A stretch of DNA of 64,000 nucleotides from Clostridia bacterium (GCA_017399965.1 JAFQAP010000016.1:144894-208893); one strand, 5' to 3'; shown: positions 8,269 through 17,329, numbered from the stretch's first letter. Numbers and translations are program-made. The notes: generated by a model not told the origin, from the sequence alone.

Positions 8269-9129
8269 TTATTTTAGCATATCTGAAATGAATCTATCAA
8301 TACTTTTGACCGGAAGATTATCCGCAAATCTTTGGGTTATAATTCGCACGGTCTGTTCTTCGAAAGAATTTAGTTTTCCCGTATCACCACCCGAAAGATA
8401 GTAAGAAGGGTCAATCTCGAAAAAATCACAACAGCTGTTAATAATTTTTGCTTTGTTTCTTTCTATGATTGGATGAATGATATGATGTAAAAACTCATGG
8501 GTTATTCCATCAATGCTGAAATTACCCGAGCTGAAAACGAAGGTTTTGTCTGTAAAATGGTGATCACATGAATAAAAGCATTTTATGGGCGAAAGCAGTA
8601 TTTCCAAATTTGTATATGCGGTTCCGTAATATTCGGCGCAAAATTCAATGCGCTTTTTCAGAGTTGCGAGATCGTCTTTATGATTTTCGTTCTGCTTTGC
8701 TATCCATTTGTCTTCCCAATCCAAATAGGATTTAAAAAGACGGTTTTGAACAACTTCTTTTAGCGCCGGCGGGAATTCGTAAACCCATTTTAAAAAGTTA
8801 TCGTTACGTTCTTCACTTGTAAGATTACTTGCTTTCATTATAAATTCTTTGTATTCGCCAAAATTATTCCATTCAAAAATATCGGTATTGATATAGTAGC
8901 AAGCCGTTTCCAACAGAGCAGCTCTCGGCCAATATGAATAGCTGTCGCAGGTGTTCTGCTTAGCGTAGGAAAAGAAGGGAAAATTTTCTTTTTTGTAAAA
9001 GACGCTAAATTCGCTTTCAAGCGATTTCTCTTTACCGATCAGATGGTAATCATATCCGCATTGAAGTAAGGCGAAATAAATTGCGGATATAAATTTATTG
9101 TTTGTAATTCTGCATTTAATCTCTGTCAT
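8269..9129 (-). CDS. Unrecognised protein with HExxH motif (286 aa)
   Basis: The protein carries HEFLHHIIHP at 211-220, which fits the HExxH zinc-metallopeptidase motif with a glutamate placed for catalysis. A candidate third ligand downstream (E238 or E258) would make it gluzincin-like, but this is inference. The N-terminal half is rich in aromatic residues and shows no signal peptide, so it is probably cytoplasmic. I cannot name the family. Its start overlaps the end of the D,D-carboxypeptidase gene by 14 bases, so it is translated from the same message. A role in the envelope is suggested only by that neighbour. Confidence 0.65.
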   Translation of the reverse strand: MTEIKCRITNNKFISAIYFALLQCGYDYHLIGKEKSLESEFSVFYKKENFPFFSYAKQNTCDSYSYWPRAALLETACYYINTDIFEWNNFGEYKEFIMKASNLTSEERNDNFLKWVYEFPPALKEVVQNRLFKSYLDWEDKWIAKQNENHKDDLATLKKRIEFCAEYYGTAYTNLEILLSPIKCFYSCDHHFTDKTFVFSSGNFSIDGITHEFLHHIIHPIIERNKAKIINSCCDFFEIDPSYYLSGGDTGKLNSFEEQTVRIITQRFADNLPVKSIDRFISDMLK

Positions 9130-10165
9130 ACGATCTTATTTCACTGTTTGTTCTTTCTGCTTTTTCCGCCTCTATCAATGCATTAATAATGATGCTTGAA
9201 TTTTCGTACCTTTCCGTATGAGTTGATGCGCCGAGAATACCGACAATATATGTTTTTTCGTCTGTTTTAACGCTGACGAGTAAGGAATATTTTCCCAAAG
9301 AGCCGGTTTTCATTCCGGTAACGCACTCAAGATAATAAGGAGATTCTTGGTGTAAATGAGCATTTGTGTTTTTGAACGAATATGCATCTCCGCTTTCGGA
9401 TATAAAAGTAAACTCCGATAAAGCTATGTATTTTGAAATAATATCATTTTTTAAAGCATTTTCCGCGATAATAACAAGATCTGCCGCCGTAGTGTAGTGA
9501 TCTTCGTACGCCAAGCCGTCGGGAACGGTAAAATGAGTATCGTTACAACCCAGATCAATTGCGTAATTATTCATATTTGATATGAACCACTCTACCGCTT
9601 CTTTGCCGCTTAAATCTTCTTGCACAGCATATTTTGCGGTTCCTGCGGCAACTACATACGCCGCATCGTTTCCCGAAGGAAGGAGCATTGCTATAATAAG
9701 CTGTTCGAGAGTATATTTTTTTCCGTATTTTATTCCTGCAAGGGACGAATGCGGCAAAAGTAGATTTAATTCATCCCCTGCTGTTATTATCAGTTCTTTC
9801 GGTGCGATCTCAAGAGCATAAAGCGCGGTAAGCAGTTTGGTTATGCTTGCAGGATTGATTTTTGCTTCCGTGTTTTTTTCATACGCGAAAAAATGAGAAT
9901 CCATACAATATGCAAACACCGTATCCGCAGTAATGTTTTCGGGCGAAACGGTGATATTTTTAATTTCCGGTTGTTCGCTGACTTCTTGTTCCTCACTTGT
10001 TTCTTGCGCCGATTCTTCTGCGTGTGATAACTCCTCTTCCGAAATAACGTCCGAATATGAAACCTGAGAAACACGCGAAACTTCCGAGCTGCTTTCACTT
10101 TTGTTACTGCAAGAGCAAGCGAACGCAAGCACAAGTGTTAATAAAAGACAGATTATTTTTTTCAA
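9116..10165 (-). CDS. D-alanyl-D-alanine carboxypeptidase (peptidase S11), lipoprotein
   Basis: This 349-residue penicillin-binding protein removes the terminal D-alanine from peptidoglycan stems. The three active-site motifs are present: S107-I-T-K110, S164-G-N166 and K286-T-G288. The N-terminus is a hydrophobic signal ending in FACSCS, compatible with lipid attachment at C17 or C19. A Ser/Glu/Val-rich linker (about residues 22-66) joins the anchor to the enzyme. The C-terminal S11 beta domain is missing or very short. It is related to dacF/dacB-type enzymes of spore-formers; which paralogue cannot be settled. Confidence 0.88.
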   Translation of the reverse strand: MKKIICLLLTLVLAFACSCSNKSESSSEVSRVSQVSYSDVISEEELSHAEESAQETSEEQEVSEQPEIKNITVSPENITADTVFAYCMDSHFFAYEKNTEAKINPASITKLLTALYALEIAPKELIITAGDELNLLLPHSSLAGIKYGKKYTLEQLIIAMLLPSGNDAAYVVAAGTAKYAVQEDLSGKEAVEWFISNMNNYAIDLGCNDTHFTVPDGLAYEDHYTTAADLVIIAENALKNDIISKYIALSEFTFISESGDAYSFKNTNAHLHQESPYYLECVTGMKTGSLGKYSLLVSVKTDEKTYIVGILGASTHTERYENSSIIINALIEAEKAERTNSEIRSYDRD

Positions 10166-10184
10166 AATATACTCCGTTTTTGAA

Positions 10185-10209
10185 ACAGACAGCCGTAAAG
10201 GCTGTCTGT
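10185..10209 (-). terminator. Intrinsic terminator of pfkA
   Basis: ACAGACAGCC (10185-10194) and GGCTGTCTGT (10200-10209) form a 10-base-pair stem; on the minus strand a TTC then AAAAA tail follows, so the U-run is weak. Confidence 0.65.
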
Positions 10210-10219
10210 CAATTAATGA

Positions 10220-11284
10220 TTAAAGTGTAATATGATCGATGATATAGTTAAGATACTGCTTGTAAGCTTCTTTTTCCGCAACGATTTTTTTCATATCGTA
10301 CAGAATATTGGGCGGTATCTTGTTTTGTTCATCCTTGGAAAGCTTGCCTTTCATAAGCTTATCTACCTGAAGTGCATCGTGGATATCCATAGTGATGATA
10401 CTGTTGTGACGCTGGCAAACAACCTTTTTCATCTGACCCGAAACAAGGCTTTCAACCGCGGCACATCCCATCTTGGTGGCAAGTACTCTGTCCTGCAGCG
10501 TAGGACTTCCGCCGCGCTGGATGTGAGCCAGACGGGCAAATCTCGCTTCGATGCCCGTGCGTTTTTCTATAAGTTCGGTAAGCTCTTCGCCGTATTCTCT
10601 TCCCATACCTTCAGCAGTTATAATGATGAAATTACGTTTTCCTGCTTTGCGGGCTTCTATCATTTTTTCAAATACGTGGTCAAAATCCGTGGGAATTTCT
10701 TTGATAACGGTAGTAACGGCACCTACAGCGATCGCTGTATTCAAAGCTATATCTCCTGCGTCTCTGCCCATAACCTCAACTATGGTACAGCGGGAATGGC
10801 TTTCGCTGGTATCACGAAGCCTATCAACAAGATCTACAACGGTGTTCATAGCCGTATCAAAGCCTATGGTCATTTCGGTGGAAGCGATATCGTTGTCTAT
10901 GGTACCGGGAATGCCGATACAGGGAATGCCCGCATCGGTAAGATCAACCGCACCGCGGAAGGTTCCGTCACCGCCGATGGTTACGATACCGTCAAGGCCG
11001 AATTCACGAGCTTTTGCTGCAGCTTTTTCTACGCCTTCTTTGGTTTTGAACTCGGGGCAGCGAGCGGTATAAAGCATAGTGCCGCCGCGATTTATGATAT
11101 ATGAAACATCACGAGCGCCCAATTGCTTTATCTGACCGTCTATAAGTCCTTGATAGCCGTTATATATTCCGTATACTTCAACGCCTTTGTACAGAGCAAG
11201 TCTTGTAACAGCACGAACAGCGGCGTTCATACCGGGTGCGTCACCGCCGGAAGTAAGCACGCCTATTCTTTTGAATTCTGTCAT
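10220..11284 (-). CDS. pfkA: ATP-dependent 6-phosphofructokinase
   Basis: The enzyme phosphorylates fructose 6-phosphate in glycolysis. TSGGDAPGMNAAVRA at the N-terminus, GGDGTFRGA for ATP and the catalytic GTIDND motif are all present. Glycine rather than aspartate in GGDG indicates ATP, not pyrophosphate, as donor. At 354 residues it is about 35 longer than the Bacillus enzyme, the surplus being a charged C-terminal tail after the usual end. The ATG has CGGAGG upstream and a consensus promoter is present. It is divergent from spoIVA. Confidence 0.96.
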   Translation of the reverse strand: MTEFKRIGVLTSGGDAPGMNAAVRAVTRLALYKGVEVYGIYNGYQGLIDGQIKQLGARDVSYIINRGGTMLYTARCPEFKTKEGVEKAAAKAREFGLDGIVTIGGDGTFRGAVDLTDAGIPCIGIPGTIDNDIASTEMTIGFDTAMNTVVDLVDRLRDTSESHSRCTIVEVMGRDAGDIALNTAIAVGAVTTVIKEIPTDFDHVFEKMIEARKAGKRNFIIITAEGMGREYGEELTELIEKRTGIEARFARLAHIQRGGSPTLQDRVLATKMGCAAVESLVSGQMKKVVCQRHNSIITMDIHDALQVDKLMKGKLSKDEQNKIPPNILYDMKKIVAEKEAYKQYLNYIIDHITL

Positions 11285-11320
11285 CGGTAAACCTCCGAAA
11301 ATACATAAATTTATACTGTA

Positions 11321-11349
11321 ATTTTAGCACTTGATACATATTTTGTCAA
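11321..11349 (-). promoter_or_regulatory. Sigma-A-type promoter of pfkA
   Basis: On the minus strand TTGACA (11344-11349) and TAAAAT (11321-11326) are 17 bases apart. Confidence 0.8.
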
Positions 11350-11437
11350 ACATTTTTTGGTGATTTGTCATATACTTATGTTTTTTTGAATATCTTTAAA
11401 CAAAATTATATGAAAAATTATCTATGGAGGAATGAAA

Positions 11438-12910
11438 ATGGCTGATTTGAGCATATATGAGGAAATTTCAAGGCGAACCGAAGGAGATATTTATATCGGT
11501 GTTGTAGGTCCTGTCAGAACAGGAAAATCTACTCTTATAAACAGATTTATGCAGACTTTGGTTTTGCCGTATATGGACTCTCCCGCAAAGAAAGAGAGGG
11601 CGCGGGACGAGATGCCCCAATCTGCTTCCGGACGTACGGTAATGACAACTGAACCCAAATTCGTTCCCGAGGAAGCGGCTGTAATTAAGCTTGATGAAAA
11701 CGTTGTTTTCCGTATGCGTATGATAGATTGCGTTGGTTATATTGTTCCCGGTGCTATAGGACACGTTGAAGACGGGGAGACCAGAATGGTAATGACACCT
11801 TGGTCAGATTCTCCTATGGCTTTTGAAGCCGCAGCCGAATTGGGTACACAAAAAGTCATAAGCGAGCATTCCACTATCGGAATACTCGTAACCACCGACG
11901 GAAGTATCGGAGAGATCGAAAGAAGTGCATATATTGATGCGGAAAGCAGAATAGTGCGGGAAATGAAGAGTACCGGCAAGCCTTTTGTTATTGTACTCAA
12001 TTCTGCATACCCTATTGAAAAAAGAACCCTTGCGTTGGCAAAGGAGCTGGAAGAAAGCTACGATGTTCCCGTAATACCCGTTAATTGCTCGGAAATGGAT
12101 GAACGGGATATAAAAGACATCCTGACCGCTGTATTATATGAATTTCCCGTGAGAGAAATTAAATTCGCTTTACCTGCGTGGATCGATGTTCAGCAAAGCG
12201 GAAAAATAAAAAATGAACTGTATAAGGATATATCCGATACTGTTAATAAAATCAAAAGAATTGGTGACGTTAAGCAGACCTTTGGAAATTTTACTACCGA
12301 AAACGGCGGAAAAGCAAATATAGAAAAGGTAGATCTGGGCGATGGCACCACACAAATTTCCGTAATAGTGCCGGACGAACTGTTTTTTGGCGCTTTGGGC
12401 GAGCATTCGGGCTTTGAAATTACAGATGAAAAATCGTTGTTTTCAACCTTGGCATATTTGAAAACGGTAAATGATAAGTATTCAAAGGTATCGGAAGCAC
12501 TTGCGCAGGTAAACCGCACGGGATACGGAATAGTTACTCCCGACGTGGACGATCTCACCCTCGACGAGCCGGAAATTGTAAGACAACCCGGTGGATACGG
12601 TGTTAAGCTTAAAGCATCTGCACCCTCAATTCACATGATAAAGGCGAATATACAGACAGAGCTGTCCCCTACCGTTGGCACGGAGAGACAATCGGAAGAG
12701 CTTGTTGAATACCTGCTTCGTGAATTTGAAGAAGATCCCAAAAAAATCTGGGGCTCCAATATGTTCGGGAAGTCTTTGTACGAACTTATTGGAGAAGGAA
12801 TAAATGCAAAACTTGCTCATATGCCCGAGGATGCCAGAGGTAAGCTTTCCGAAACCCTGGAAAGAATAATAAACGAAGGCAGCGGCGGACTTATCTGTAT
12901 ACTGTTATAG
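11438..12910 (+). CDS. spoIVA: Stage IV sporulation protein A
   Basis: SpoIVA is the ATPase that polymerises on the forespore surface and forms the base layer of the spore coat. The sequence has the Walker A motif GPVRTGKST at about 24-32, the SpoIVA-typical RARDEMPQS region and a long C-terminal part ending near SGGLICILL. At 490 residues it has the normal length. The ATG at 11438 is preferred over one at 11432 because GGAGG (11426-11430) is seven bases before it. It is followed by ylmC/ymxH. A mother-cell sigma-E promoter is expected but I could not place one with confidence. Confidence 0.96.
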   Translation: MADLSIYEEISRRTEGDIYIGVVGPVRTGKSTLINRFMQTLVLPYMDSPAKKERARDEMPQSASGRTVMTTEPKFVPEEAAVIKLDENVVFRMRMIDCVGYIVPGAIGHVEDGETRMVMTPWSDSPMAFEAAAELGTQKVISEHSTIGILVTTDGSIGEIERSAYIDAESRIVREMKSTGKPFVIVLNSAYPIEKRTLALAKELEESYDVPVIPVNCSEMDERDIKDILTAVLYEFPVREIKFALPAWIDVQQSGKIKNELYKDISDTVNKIKRIGDVKQTFGNFTTENGGKANIEKVDLGDGTTQISVIVPDELFFGALGEHSGFEITDEKSLFSTLAYLKTVNDKYSKVSEALAQVNRTGYGIVTPDVDDLTLDEPEIVRQPGGYGVKLKASAPSIHMIKANIQTELSPTVGTERQSEELVEYLLREFEEDPKKIWGSNMFGKSLYELIGEGINAKLAHMPEDARGKLSETLERIINEGSGGLICILL

Positions 12911-12919
12911 GATCACATT

Positions 12920-13168
12920 ATGGTAATAAGCTTTTCAGATCTCAGCGATAAAGAAGTGATAAACTTATGTGACGGAAAAAGATTGGGCTATGTTTGCGAT
13001 GCGGATATTGATACGGAATGCGGAAAAATCATCCGTTTGGCTATTCCCGCAAAGGGCGGGATATTTCCCGGGAAAAGCAGAATATATATCCGATGGGAAA
13101 ACATAGAACGTATAGGCGAAGATATAATTCTGGTGAAATACACCGAGGTACAAACCGCAAGACACTGA
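12920..13168 (+). CDS. YlmC/YmxH family PRC-barrel sporulation protein
   Basis: An 82-residue protein with the YlmC/YmxH pattern: SDLSDKEVINLCDGKRLGYV at the N-terminus, a PRC-barrel fold of short beta strands and a GGIFPGKSRIYIRWENIERIG segment. Members are small soluble proteins linked to sporulation in clostridia; the molecular role is unknown. It begins 9 bases after spoIVA, so both are probably on one transcript. The RBS is weak (GGATCAC). Confidence 0.88.
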   Translation: MVISFSDLSDKEVINLCDGKRLGYVCDADIDTECGKIIRLAIPAKGGIFPGKSRIYIRWENIERIGEDIILVKYTEVQTARH

Positions 13169-13173
13169 AGAGA

Positions 13174-13620
13174 TTACAATCTTTTTAAGCAGGAATGTTT
13201 TACATCTATAGCAAATCCGTTGTTTTTGTAAAAATTGAGTGTGCTTTCTTTGTTCGATCCGGTTTCCAAAAACACCTTGTAGCAGTTATGCTGCTTTGCA
13301 AATTCCGTTGCTTCGGAAAGCAAGGCGGATGCATATCCTTTGCACCGGTGATCTGAGTGGGTTACTACGTTTTCAATTACCGCATAAGGACGTAAATTAT
13401 GCGTAAGGTTCCTTATAACCGTTATGTGAACCGAAGAAACTACCTCTCCGTTAACTTCACATACAAGAAGCTTGGTGTAATCGTCATCATAAAAATGCTG
13501 TATTATAGCCTGCCAGTTTTGCATATTCTGTTCTTCGGTAGGCGGGAAGCTTGTCAGATGTTCAAAATATAAACATTTTAACTGTTCTGCATCATTTGGC
13601 ATCGCCTGTCTTATTATCAT
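13174..13620 (-). CDS. GNAT family N-acetyltransferase
   Basis: The 148-residue protein has the acetyl-CoA-binding motif A of GNAT enzymes (HRCKGYASALLSEATEFA, with the R-x-x-G-x-A core) and a typical C-terminal FYKNNGF motif. The substrate is not predictable. AGAAGGAGTTTGAT precedes the ATG closely. It converges with ylmC and follows the nfnB terminator. Confidence 0.88.
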   Translation of the reverse strand: MIIRQAMPNDAEQLKCLYFEHLTSFPPTEEQNMQNWQAIIQHFYDDDYTKLLVCEVNGEVVSSVHITVIRNLTHNLRPYAVIENVVTHSDHRCKGYASALLSEATEFAKQHNCYKVFLETGSNKESTLNFYKNNGFAIDVKHSCLKRL

Positions 13621-13641
13621 ATCAAACTCCTTCTATTAAAT

Positions 13642-13666
13642 AATCCGGCAGATGATCTGCCGGATT
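13642..13666 (-). terminator. Terminator after nfnB
   Basis: AATCCGGCAGA and TCTGCCGGATT form an 11-base-pair stem with a TGA loop just beyond the nfnB stop. Confidence 0.8.
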
Positions 13667-13677
13667 AATATTTTTGA

Positions 13678-15039
13678 TCAGGAAAGCAATTTATCTATTT
13701 CTTCTGCGGCTTTTTTTCCTGCGCCCATAGCGAGAATAACCGTAGCAGATCCCGTGACAGCGTCACCGCCTGCGTAAACAGCGTCTAAAGATGTTTTTTC
13801 GTTTTCGTCAACAACAATACCGCCGTGTTTAGTAGTTTCAAGACCGGGCTCAGAACGCACTATAAGAGGATTGGGAGAGGTGCCGATAGCCATAATAACG
13901 CAATCGCATTCAAGGTTAAAGCGCGCACCGCTGTCAACAGGCTTTCTTCTTCCTCTTTCGTCGGGCTCGCCCAAGGTCATAACAGCGCATTCGATTCCGG
14001 AAACGTAACCGTTTTCACCGAGAATGGAAACAGGGTTTGTAAGAAGACGGAATATGATCCCCTCCTCTTTTGCGTGCTCCACTTCTTCTTTACGTGCGGG
14101 CAGTTCTTCTTCGCTGCGGCGGTAAACAATACTTACCTCGTCAGCGCCCAGGCGTAAAGCGCAGCGTGCGGCGTCCATTGCCACATTACCGCCTCCAACA
14201 ACCACCGCTTTTTTGGGACGCATAATAGGTGTGGTGCTGTCGCTCTTATAGGCTTTCATAAGATTAACACGGGTTAAAAATTCGTTTGCGGAGTAAACGC
14301 CGCAAAGGTTCTCACCCTCGATATTCATAAATCTGGGAAGTCCCGCGCCGCTTCCTATAAATACTGCGTCATAATCCTCGCGCAGTTCGGAAATGGTTAC
14401 GGTTTTGCCTACGATACAGTCGGTAACGATCTCAACACCCATCTTGGTAAGTTGTTCAACTTCTTTTGCAACTATTTCTTTGGGAAGACGGAACTGAGGA
14501 ATGCCGTACACAAGAACACCGCCGGGAGTATGGAGGGCTTCAAATACTGTTACAGCATATCCTTTGGAAGCGAGTGCGCCCGCACAAGCAAGTCCCGCGG
14601 GACCGCTGCCTACGATAGCTACACGTTTTCCGTTAGGTTGTGCTTTTGCTGAATTAGAAGATTTTGCGTTATCTGCAACAAATCTTTCGAGACGTCCGAT
14701 ACCGACCGGATCACCTTTTTTACCGCGCACACAAAATTTCTCGCACTGGTTTTCTTGCGGGCATACGCGGCCGCATACTGCGGGAAGTGAGCTGGAAGCG
14801 TTGATTATTGCTTTTGCACCTTCAAGATCGTTTTCTTTAATTTTTGTAATAAATCCGGGAATATCTATACCGACGGGACAACCGGATACACATGGATGGG
14901 TAGGACAATTAAGGCAACGCTGTGCTTCGTTAAAAGCATCTTCTTCGGTATAACCTATAGCTACTTCTTCAAAACATTTGCCGCGCTCAATAGGATCGAG
15001 TACGGGCATAGGTGTTTTGCTTTGCGACATATTAGCCAT
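13678..15039 (-). CDS. nfnB: NfnB: large subunit of NADH-dependent ferredoxin:NADP+ oxidoreductase (GltA/GltD-like)
   Basis: The 453-residue flavoprotein resembles the small subunit of glutamate synthase. Its N-terminal third has two [4Fe-4S] cysteine sets (RCLNCPTHPCVSGCPVG and CGRVCPQENQCEKFC), then two dinucleotide-binding folds (VGSGPAGLACAG; VVGGGNVAMDAARCA). With the adjacent FAD/NAD-binding partner it matches the Nfn complex, which bifurcates electrons from NADPH to ferredoxin and NAD+. No GltB-type glutaminase/synthase subunit is in the window. The gap to nfnA is only two bases. Automated annotation would often call this gltA. Confidence 0.88.
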   Translation of the reverse strand: MANMSQSKTPMPVLDPIERGKCFEEVAIGYTEEDAFNEAQRCLNCPTHPCVSGCPVGIDIPGFITKIKENDLEGAKAIINASSSLPAVCGRVCPQENQCEKFCVRGKKGDPVGIGRLERFVADNAKSSNSAKAQPNGKRVAIVGSGPAGLACAGALASKGYAVTVFEALHTPGGVLVYGIPQFRLPKEIVAKEVEQLTKMGVEIVTDCIVGKTVTISELREDYDAVFIGSGAGLPRFMNIEGENLCGVYSANEFLTRVNLMKAYKSDSTTPIMRPKKAVVVGGGNVAMDAARCALRLGADEVSIVYRRSEEELPARKEEVEHAKEEGIIFRLLTNPVSILGENGYVSGIECAVMTLGEPDERGRRKPVDSGARFNLECDCVIMAIGTSPNPLIVRSEPGLETTKHGGIVVDENEKTSLDAVYAGGDAVTGSATVILAMGAGKKAAEEIDKLLS

Positions 15040-15041
15040 AT

Positions 15042-15881
15042 TTATTCTACCTCCTTGGAAAATAAGTTGCAGGTTGCTTCACGTGCATGGCGTTCAAATT
15101 CTCCGTACATTCTGCTGCGTGCGATAGCGGAATCGAAATCCACCATATGTCCGTCGAATTCAGGACCGTCTACGCAGGCAAATACTGTCTTTCCGCCGAC
15201 GGAAAGTCTGCAACCGCCGCACATACCGGTACCGTCTATCATAATGGGGTTCATGCTTACGATAGTTTTAACGCCGAATTCTTTTGTTACCATACAAACG
15301 AATTTCATCATTATAAGGGGACCGATACAAACAACCTCGTCGTATTCTCCTGCTTCCAAAAGCTTACGCAAAGCGTCGGTAACAAGTCCTTTTTCACCTG
15401 CTGAACCGTCATCTGTCATAAGAATGAACTTATCGGAAATAGCCCTAAAATCCTCTTCGAGAATAACCAGATCCGAGCTTCTGAAACCAACAATGGTGTG
15501 AACTTCCGCGCCGTTTTGGGAAAACGCTTTGGCAACGGGATATGCGATCGCACTGCCAACGCCGCCGCCGATAACGCACACCTTCTTAATGCCTTCGATT
15601 TCGGTATGGTTACCGAGAGGGCCTGCAAAATCTGCGATATACTCCCCTGCTTTTTTGTGGGACAGCGCTATGGTAGTTGCGCCTACTGCTTGATAAATAA
15701 CGGTTACTGTGCCCTGCTCTCTGTCATAATCAGCTACGGTGAGAGGGATACGCTCGCCGTTTTCATCGGTACGAAGCATAATGAATTGACCGGCAAGAGC
15801 TTTTTTTGCTACTGCGGGTGCGGAAACTACCATTCTGAAAACGGTAGGATTGAGAGCATCGTTAGAGACAACTTTAAACAT
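15042..15881 (-). CDS. nfnA: NfnA: sulfide dehydrogenase / dihydroorotate dehydrogenase electron-transfer-like FAD/NAD subunit
   Basis: This 279-residue protein has an N-terminal FAD-binding barrel, a NAD-binding domain beginning VCVIGGGVGSAIAYPVA, and a C-terminal [2Fe-2S] site DGTGMCGGCRLS...FACVDG. The site offers one Asp and three Cys, the ligand set known for NfnA rather than the four Cys of PyrK. It overlaps the Nfn small subunit in size and partner. AAGGAGATTTTACA precedes the ATG. It lies between a flavodoxin-like gene and nfnB on one probable transcript. Confidence 0.88.
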   Translation of the reverse strand: MFKVVSNDALNPTVFRMVVSAPAVAKKALAGQFIMLRTDENGERIPLTVADYDREQGTVTVIYQAVGATTIALSHKKAGEYIADFAGPLGNHTEIEGIKKVCVIGGGVGSAIAYPVAKAFSQNGAEVHTIVGFRSSDLVILEEDFRAISDKFILMTDDGSAGEKGLVTDALRKLLEAGEYDEVVCIGPLIMMKFVCMVTKEFGVKTIVSMNPIMIDGTGMCGGCRLSVGGKTVFACVDGPEFDGHMVDFDSAIARSRMYGEFERHAREATCNLFSKEVE

Positions 15882-15919
15882 TGTAAAATCTCCTTAAGAA
15901 ATTGAAAGAAACGTAAAAT

Positions 15920-16471
15920 TTAATTATTAAGAAATTCGGCAACAGAAAGTATGGCGTTATATACTTCCCGGTCCTCTGCAGCCGGTCTTGTGTTCGTGCG
16001 GTTACTGTAGATAAGTTTATGTACATCATTACAGTTTATATGCTTAAGCACACAACATGCCGTATCATAAGCTTTGTCCATGTTTCCGTCGCCGCCGCCA
16101 ACCAATAATACGGCGCCTTTTTTGGACTTGGGAACGGGATTTTCATTCCTGAAATGACGTGCGCAGAAATATGTCTGGAGGCGGCTGGCAACATCCAACA
16201 GCTTGCCTGTAAGCTCTGAAAAATATATGGGAGAAGCAATGATGACGTTATCGCAATCCTGAATATAATCGTAAATCTCCTGCATTCCGTCGACTATTGC
16301 ACAGCCTTCTTTTTCATAACAATAACGGCAGTCTATACAAGGCGCTATTGAACAACGATATGCATTCACAATTTTGTATTCACCGTCAAGATTTTTGGTG
16401 ATAATGTCGATAAGGCTTACCGTATCGCCCTTTACTCTGGGTGAACCGTTAAGAATAAGTGTTTTTTTCAT
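15920..16471 (-). CDS. Flavodoxin-family NAD(P)H-dependent oxidoreductase
   Basis: The 183-residue protein has the FMN-reductase/flavodoxin signature KTLILNGSPRVKGDT, which binds FMN phosphate, and SPIYFSELTG for the isoalloxazine ring. A Cys-rich stretch CIDCRYCYEKEGC may bind a metal or a cluster, a feature of the iron-sulfur flavoprotein branch. The ATG at 16471 is preferred because AGGCGG lies 8 bases before it; the TTG at 16477 lacks a site. Being first in the nfnAB unit suggests a redox role; the substrate is unknown. Confidence 0.82.
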   Translation of the reverse strand: MKKTLILNGSPRVKGDTVSLIDIITKNLDGEYKIVNAYRCSIAPCIDCRYCYEKEGCAIVDGMQEIYDYIQDCDNVIIASPIYFSELTGKLLDVASRLQTYFCARHFRNENPVPKSKKGAVLLVGGGDGNMDKAYDTACCVLKHINCNDVHKLIYSNRTNTRPAAEDREVYNAILSVAEFLNN

Positions 16472-16522
16472 TTTCAATACCGCCTATTGAATAAAATATC
16501 ATTATATTTTATAAATTAGTAT

Positions 16523-16552
16523 ATTATAACACGAAAAAACAGATATCGTCAA
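16523..16552 (-). promoter_or_regulatory. Promoter of the flavodoxin-nfnAB unit
   Basis: On the minus strand TTGACG (16547-16552) and TATAAT (16523-16528) lie 18 bases apart. Confidence 0.65.
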
Positions 16553-16654
16553 GCATAAATATGCAACATATTTTATTGTTGGCAGGGTATTGTTTTAGTG
16601 ATTTTTACATTATAAAAACATTGTCGGTTTCCTTTTGACCGAATAAATAACAAA

Positions 16655-16684
16655 AACGCACTTTTGCAAAAGCAAAAGTGCGTT
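16655..16684 (-). terminator. Terminator of tRNA-Pro
   Basis: A 13-base-pair stem, AACGCACTTTTGC with GCAAAAGTGCGTT, is followed on the minus strand by a TTTTG run. Confidence 0.9.
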
Positions 16685-16687
16685 TGT

Positions 16688-16764
16688 TGGTCTGAGTGAC
16701 TGGATTTGAACCAGCGGCCTCCACGTCCCCAACGTGGCGCTCTACCAAGCTGAGCCACACCCAG
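16688..16764 (-). tRNA. tRNA-Pro (anticodon GGG)
   Basis: The minus-strand sequence folds as a 77-base tRNA. The acceptor stem CTGGGTG/CACTCAG has one G-U pair and the C1-G72 pair typical of bacterial tRNA-Pro. The anticodon stem CCACG/CGTGG encloses loop TTGGGGA, giving anticodon GGG. The T arm has GGTTCAAATCC and the 3' CCA is encoded. Confidence 0.97.
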
Positions 16765-16779
16765 ATACGCAACGGTGTT

Positions 16780-16808
16780 ATTATATCACCTGAAACTCCA
16801 AATGTCAA
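16780..16808 (-). promoter_or_regulatory. Consensus promoter of tRNA-Pro
   Basis: TTGACA (16803-16808), a 17-base spacer and TATAAT (16780-16785) on the minus strand, 15 bases before the mature tRNA. Confidence 0.9.
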
Positions 16809-16903
16809 TACAAAAATACAAAATATTGTTAAAAAATATTATAGCATTGTTTACATATATTTTTGCATAAGTAACAAAATATATGGAGAGGAGGTGTATC
16901 AAT

Positions 16904-17329
16904 TTGAACAACAATACGCTTCTTGCTTGTGTTCACCGCTCCGCTCAAACCGGTATGTACACAATTCCGCGTATAAATGCCGAAACGGAGAACGAAAAGT
17001 TCATAGCAGAAACAAGCAGACAATATAAAGATTATATGAAAATATACAGAATGTCCAAAAGTATTATGCCGGAAAAGAAACCGTTTAACTGGGATATGTC
17101 CCCTATCGCCGCATTAAGGACGGCTTCCATGATAAAGTTAGGCGCCTTTAAGGATGATAGTGTTTCTCATCTTGCGGAAATGCTTTTAATGGGAACCGTT
17201 GCCGGAGCAACGGATTTAAGAAGACATTTATCCGCCTGCAAAGGTGCCGATAAAAACAGCAAAGCCCTTGCTTTGGGGCTTATAAAGCTGGAAGAGCAAA
17301 ATATTGACAGGCTGAAAAGATTTTTATGA
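16904..17329 (+). CDS. Unrecognised small helical protein (141 aa)
   Basis: GGAGGTG lies ten bases before a TTG start at 16904. The product is predicted largely alpha-helical and soluble, with KDYMKIYRMSKSIM and the C-terminal LIKLEEQNIDRLKRFL as amphipathic helices and AEMLLMGTVAGATDLRRHL between them. The helical layout is reminiscent of ferritin-like or spore-coat four-helix proteins, but I cannot assign a family. It is a single-gene unit ending in the terminator at 17342. Confidence 0.65.
   Translation: MNNNTLLACVHRSAQTGMYTIPRINAETENEKFIAETSRQYKDYMKIYRMSKSIMPEKKPFNWDMSPIAALRTASMIKLGAFKDDSVSHLAEMLLMGTVAGATDLRRHLSACKGADKNSKALALGLIKLEEQNIDRLKRFL

Noticed and set aside
10232..11104. 290-codon plus-strand frame opposite pfkA
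   Set aside because: It is a shadow of the pfkA codons with no ribosome site and low-complexity composition.
11341..11437. Sigma-E promoter before spoIVA
   Set aside because: CATATACTT resembles a -10 but no matching -35 at proper distance is found, so it was not annotated.
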